A stretch of DNA of 35,067 nt from Klebsormidium nitens (Eukaryota; Streptophyta; Klebsormidiophyceae; Klebsormidiales; Klebsormidiaceae), in the NCBI GenBank assembly GCA_000708835.1, contig DF237714.1:1-35067 (forward strand), in the 5' to 3' direction. The notes under the pieces were generated by a model. The model saw only the letters and a list, made by a program, of their open reading frames with translations, had not been told where the DNA came from and did no database searches. Every line of letters starts with the position of its first letter. The stretch's first letter is position 1. This document shows positions 31,701-35,067 of this stretch, in pieces. The position numbers were made by a program, and so were the translations under genes.

Positions 31701-34700
31701 TTCCGGTGGGTGTTCAAATTGTATGGTGTTGATCAAACGGGCCCAACTTGCTCTTCTTTCGAAAAGGCAAGGGCCGTGTTTCTGCGGTGCTTACTGTAGT
31801 TGGACTCTCTACTTGGGCTGGATTCAGGTCTTGCGAGGAAAAGATAGTCAGCTGCGCCAAGTCCGTGAGGAACCTTGAGATATCCAGATCTTGTCTTGAG
31901 GCTGAGATTATTGGACTGCACCTGCCGTTCTGACGAAAGTACTGTAGTCCAAGGTGATGCTTCCGAATGAGTAAGTAAAAATCTGTATTCGACAGATAGT
32001 CAGATTATCGGATTTTGGTTCGGAAAGTGGAATTTCGGAAAGGTAAAGTAATCTTAAAGTGGTCCTCGGAAGCTACAAAGTTGCCGAAATCAGCTAAAGT
32101 GACCCTTCCAAATGAGAATATTAGGGCATTCGGATTCTTGTCGGAATCATCATAATCAATTCCACATCCCTGGTCGGATTGTCGGAAATATTTCAAAATA
32201 AAAGCGTTCGGAATTATCATGCTGGACTACGGTAATTCTTGACACGGATATGACCGGCTACTTCAGATCGCTGACCATCAGCTTTCTACGGCCTTCAGGG
32301 TCCAGCCTGCAACGGCTAGACTTGAAGGACAACGGCTTTGGCCCAGAGGGGGGCATGGCGCTCGCCAAGGCGTTGACAGCGCATCCAAAGCTCCGGGAAG
32401 CGATCCTTTCAGACCTAAGTAAGTGTACAGCCAAGCTTACGTATTTGGTGATTGCCATTTCAGCTCGTGTTCACAGACCAAGCCCCTCCAGGCACGCAGC
32501 ATCGGACCAGGCAGAAAGCCAACAAATCCCAAGCAATCTCAAGTCGCTGTTTCTGAGGAAGTTGTACCGTTCTCACAACGACAGAATGATGTATCTGGTA
32601 CCTGTGCATCGTGCACTCGCCATGGCATGGCGTGGAGGAAGACATACCAGGATGCGCGTCAAACCTGATAACAGTAGTTGTTTGCGCCACCTGAAGTCAC
32701 ACATCTAAGCATCCACTCTGTCAGAGATAACGCCTGTGCCGTTCAATTGTGTCGACGGGCAGAGTGCACCGGTATCAGCATTTGGCGTGATTCCCAGGTA
32801 TTACGGGGCGACAAGGGATGGGTCGTAATGGCCAAGAGCTTCCTGATACGCGGATACTGCCCACGATTTCGCTTTAATCTGGAAAACCTCTGTATGGCAG
32901 GCCTAGAAGACGAGGGGTCGGTTGCGGTCGCGAAAGCACTGGCTTCAAGGTGCCCAGACTTGGAGGTGAGACCAATCATGCTCACTTGAGTAGATTCTGC
33001 CTTGGCGTGTAGACGAGAACGGAGCTCCTTTTGATATTCCTGCGGGCAAATGGTGACCCTCTTGATGCGTCGGAGAAACCTGTTTGGCTGCTCGGGCACA
33101 TCTGAATGCTGAACACTATACTGTTGAAACATTCGTTTTGCAGCACGTTCGCTTTTGGTCTGGAGACTTGCCTGGATTGTTCCAAGGGACCAGTCCACCC
33201 ATTGTGATCAGCAAGCTGTAGGCCCCTTGACACTTGCGGCGGTAACGCATGTAAACGGTTCAACCCGCCTCTGCAACTTGTTTATATGTCCGGGACCGCG
33301 AAGAGAAATATAGTGTACCCGGACGCCCGAGCACAGCCGGCCCACGCAAAGGGGAGGAGTAATCAATCTAGCAAATGGCGCTGCCCTTTTTGGACCCGTC
33401 TGGAAACGACACCACTGGAACGGCCGTACGCTCTCTTCGCAATTTATTTTGCGAAGTGACAGAAGCTTCTGTTGCGTTTCTCCACTGCAGACGTTCAGAT
33501 GGACCTGTGCCCAAAGCGTCCAAAATGGTTGGCCGTCCGCTGCAGGCACTGGACCTGTCCGAAAACGACATCACAACAAAGCTGTACGGCTACTCCGGAC
33601 ACTATACGATAAGGACACCAAAAAATCTGTTGCGTTCTGCACTGCGAACGTCCGAAAGCGTCCTATCGTGAGCGTCCGAAGTGGTTGCTCTTCGCTGCAG
33701 GTACTGGACCTGTCCGGAAACGACATCACCCCGAAGGCTGCGACCGCCGTCGCGGAGGCTATCCGGGGGAAACAGAAGCTGCGGAAGCTGAACCTGGCGG
33801 ACAACGACCTCCGGGACCGGGGGGCGGCCGTCATCGCGAAAGTCCTCGAAATAGGGCACGAGTGAGTGCTTTGATGGACTGACAGATCCGCTGTCCTGGT
33901 GCTTTGGCGTTGAGGTCGCGTGCCTGGGTGTCAGTCGAAGAATTCTGAAAACCGGAGGGCCCATTTCGCGCTAGTGGGGTGGCTCGACTTGGACTTGATA
34001 CCGTCAGAATTCGGACTGGGCGACCTTGAAAAGCGCCGATTGCTGGAATTGATAAAAACAATTTCGTTGCCGATCGATCTTAGAATCCTCTGTTTGATGT
34101 GACGCAGGCTCACAAGCGGCCTAGTGAACGGGTCATCAAGTCACCCGTTTTCCAATACCATGTTAGTGGGTTGGTTGTCGGTGGTCAGGCCGTCGTTATG
34201 CTCGTTTGCAATACAACATTGTGTCAGTGGGCTCCCCCCAGCCCACAAGTTGCGGCAATGGTGCGTGTACTTCAGGGTGGAACCGTGCGACTTCCTTACA
34301 CAGCACTCGTGTCGTTACTTACGACGCGCCTCCCTCAGCACTCGTCTTTATTTTGCATCTTCGCTGACCGCAGTTCTTCCTCCAGAAATACCAGGGCCTG
34401 CAAGACGCAAATGTACGTTAATTCCGGAGATCTATATTTTTATTAGCTTTAACCATGATCGTTTTGACGGCCGACTCTTCCCCAGGTCTCTTGAGGAGTT
34501 GGACCTGACCTGCAACAGCCTCGGCCACATGGGAGCAGTCGCTGCCGCCAAAGCGGTCGTCTCCAAACCTGCCTTCAAGCTTTTATCCCTCAATGATAAC
34601 CACATCTCGGAAAAGGGGTTGGAGGAATTGCAAGACCTATTTCAGGACCGGAAAGAGGCTCTGGGGTCTTTGGAAGATAATGATGAAGAAGGAGAGGAAG

Positions 34701-34795
34701 AGGACGAAGAGGACGAGGAGGAAGAAGAAGGGGAAGAGGAAGAGGGGCCGGAAGCTGGGGAGCTTGCGGAAAAGCTAGGGGGGTTGAAGGTTTGA
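28719..34795 (+). CDS. RANGAP1: Ran GTPase-activating protein with WPP domain
   Basis: RanGAP stimulates GTP hydrolysis by Ran on the cytoplasmic side of the nuclear envelope, maintaining the Ran gradient. Eleven exons are read: 28719-28862, 29161-29352, 29602-29700, 29997-30116, 30463-30597, 31061-31184, 31580-31705, 32299-32418, 32901-32965, 33701-33861 and 34486-34795. All phases agree; the product is 531 aa, close to Arabidopsis RanGAP1. Residues 1-110 form the plant WPP domain (WPP at 21-23), which targets the nuclear envelope. Leucine-rich repeats follow (LNLSDNALGEKG, LHFYNNMSGDDGA, STRVGSEGG, LDLKDNGFGPEGG, LDLSGNDIT, LNLADNDL, LDLTCNSLG). An acidic tail of about 30 residues precedes the end KLGGLKV. 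The exon 5 acceptor could be 6 nt further downstream without changing the frame. Intron 7 holds a MITE and intron 9 decayed copies of the exon 10 start. Confidence 0.97.
31942..32232. mobile_element. 291-bp TA-flanked MITE in RanGAP intron 7
   Basis: The element starts CTGTAGTCCA and ends TGGACTACGG. The two 26-bp termini match at about 20 positions, including GTAGTCCA, TGAT and TTCCGAA. TA flanks both sides (31940-31941 and 32233-32234), consistent with a TA target duplication as in Tc1/mariner-related (Stowaway-type) MITEs. The interior is AT-rich with repeated TTCGGAA/TCGGATT motifs and no coding capacity. It makes up about half of the 593-nt intron. Confidence 0.85.
33387..33745 (+). repeat. 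Three copies of the 5' end of RanGAP exon 10
   Basis: The exon 10 start (33701, VLDLSGNDITPKA) has upstream relatives at 33546 (ALDLSENDITTK) and 33387 (FLDPSGNDTTG), offsets of 155 and 159 bp. The nearer copy keeps an intact CTGCAG acceptor; in the farther one the same position reads CTGCCC, so the acceptor is lost. Intron-side sequence (GTTGCGTT, ACTGC, GTCCGAA) is also repeated between copies. Confidence 0.92.
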
Positions 34796-35067
34796 ATATG
34801 AGCTTTCAAGGCGATGTCTCAGGTTAGAACTGCACTGACGGTTATACTTATTATGGATTCGCTTCAGGCGGGCCATGAGGTAATGGCTCCGCGGGTACGT
34901 TGAGCCGAGTCTTCAAGAGCTGATTGGTACTACAGATAGTTGTCTACCGAGGTCGTTCTGAGCTTACTTGATGCAGATCTGATACGTCTTGAATGTCAAG
35001 ACGTGGATATTTAGTACCTTACATGCAAAACTTATGTCTTGGTTCTGTGCAACTTATAGTAACACTG
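34796..35067. other. Downstream flank of RanGAP
   Basis: This holds the presumed 3' UTR and terminator of RanGAP. No poly(A) signal could be assigned with confidence and no further gene starts before the window ends. Confidence 0.5.

Overview
This is a 35 kb piece of a eukaryotic nuclear genome, most likely from a streptophyte green alga. The evidence is the set of intron-rich genes (GTRAG donors, CAG acceptors, introns of roughly 180 to 1,660 nt), a RanGAP carrying the plant-type WPP domain, and a plastid-type pyruvate dehydrogenase E2 with a transit-peptide-like N terminus. Gene spacing of about 5-6 kb would fit a compact charophyte such as Klebsormidium; that name is an inference, not something the sequence proves. 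No prokaryotic, viral or organellar genes were seen.

Layout: (1) 1-482, minus, the 5' end of an unrecognised gene running off the left edge. (2) 1733-7754, plus, plastid dihydrolipoamide acetyltransferase, 6 exons, 522 aa. (3) 10072-10932, minus, an orphan ORF of unknown function. (4) 11569-12380, a TA-flanked element with inverted termini. (5) 12854-18222, minus, the SMC5/6 subunit NSE3 (MAGE domain), 9 exons, 308 aa. (6) 19458-25223, plus, a nucleotide-sugar transporter, 9 exons including a 12-nt microexon, 351 aa. (7) 26118-28104, minus, an ankyrin-repeat protein, 3 exons, 288 aa. (8) 28719-34795, plus, RanGAP, 11 exons, 531 aa. Splice junctions were assigned by reading the sequence; in the five recognised genes phases agree throughout and the spliced products are collinear with their families. 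The genes have unrelated roles (plastid acetyl-CoA supply, chromosome maintenance, Golgi/ER sugar-nucleotide transport, ankyrin scaffold, nuclear transport), so no functional cluster is claimed. Three pairs are divergent and may share promoter regions.

The most unusual signal is structural. In three genes, pieces of real exons together with their splice site are repeated in tandem inside the adjoining intron as decayed copies: the 3' end of NSE3 exon 6, the 5' ends of transporter exons 8 and 9, and the 5' end of RanGAP exon 10. The repeat offsets are 134-165 bp. A fourth gene (E2) has the same arrangement with a 38-bp unit at exon 2. Further tandem duplications lie in E2 introns 1 and 5 and in an ankyrin-gene intron. 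One transporter copy keeps an open, in-frame alternative acceptor. The introns also hold a 291-bp TA-flanked MITE (RanGAP intron 7) and a 175-bp hairpin element ending 11 nt before a transporter exon.
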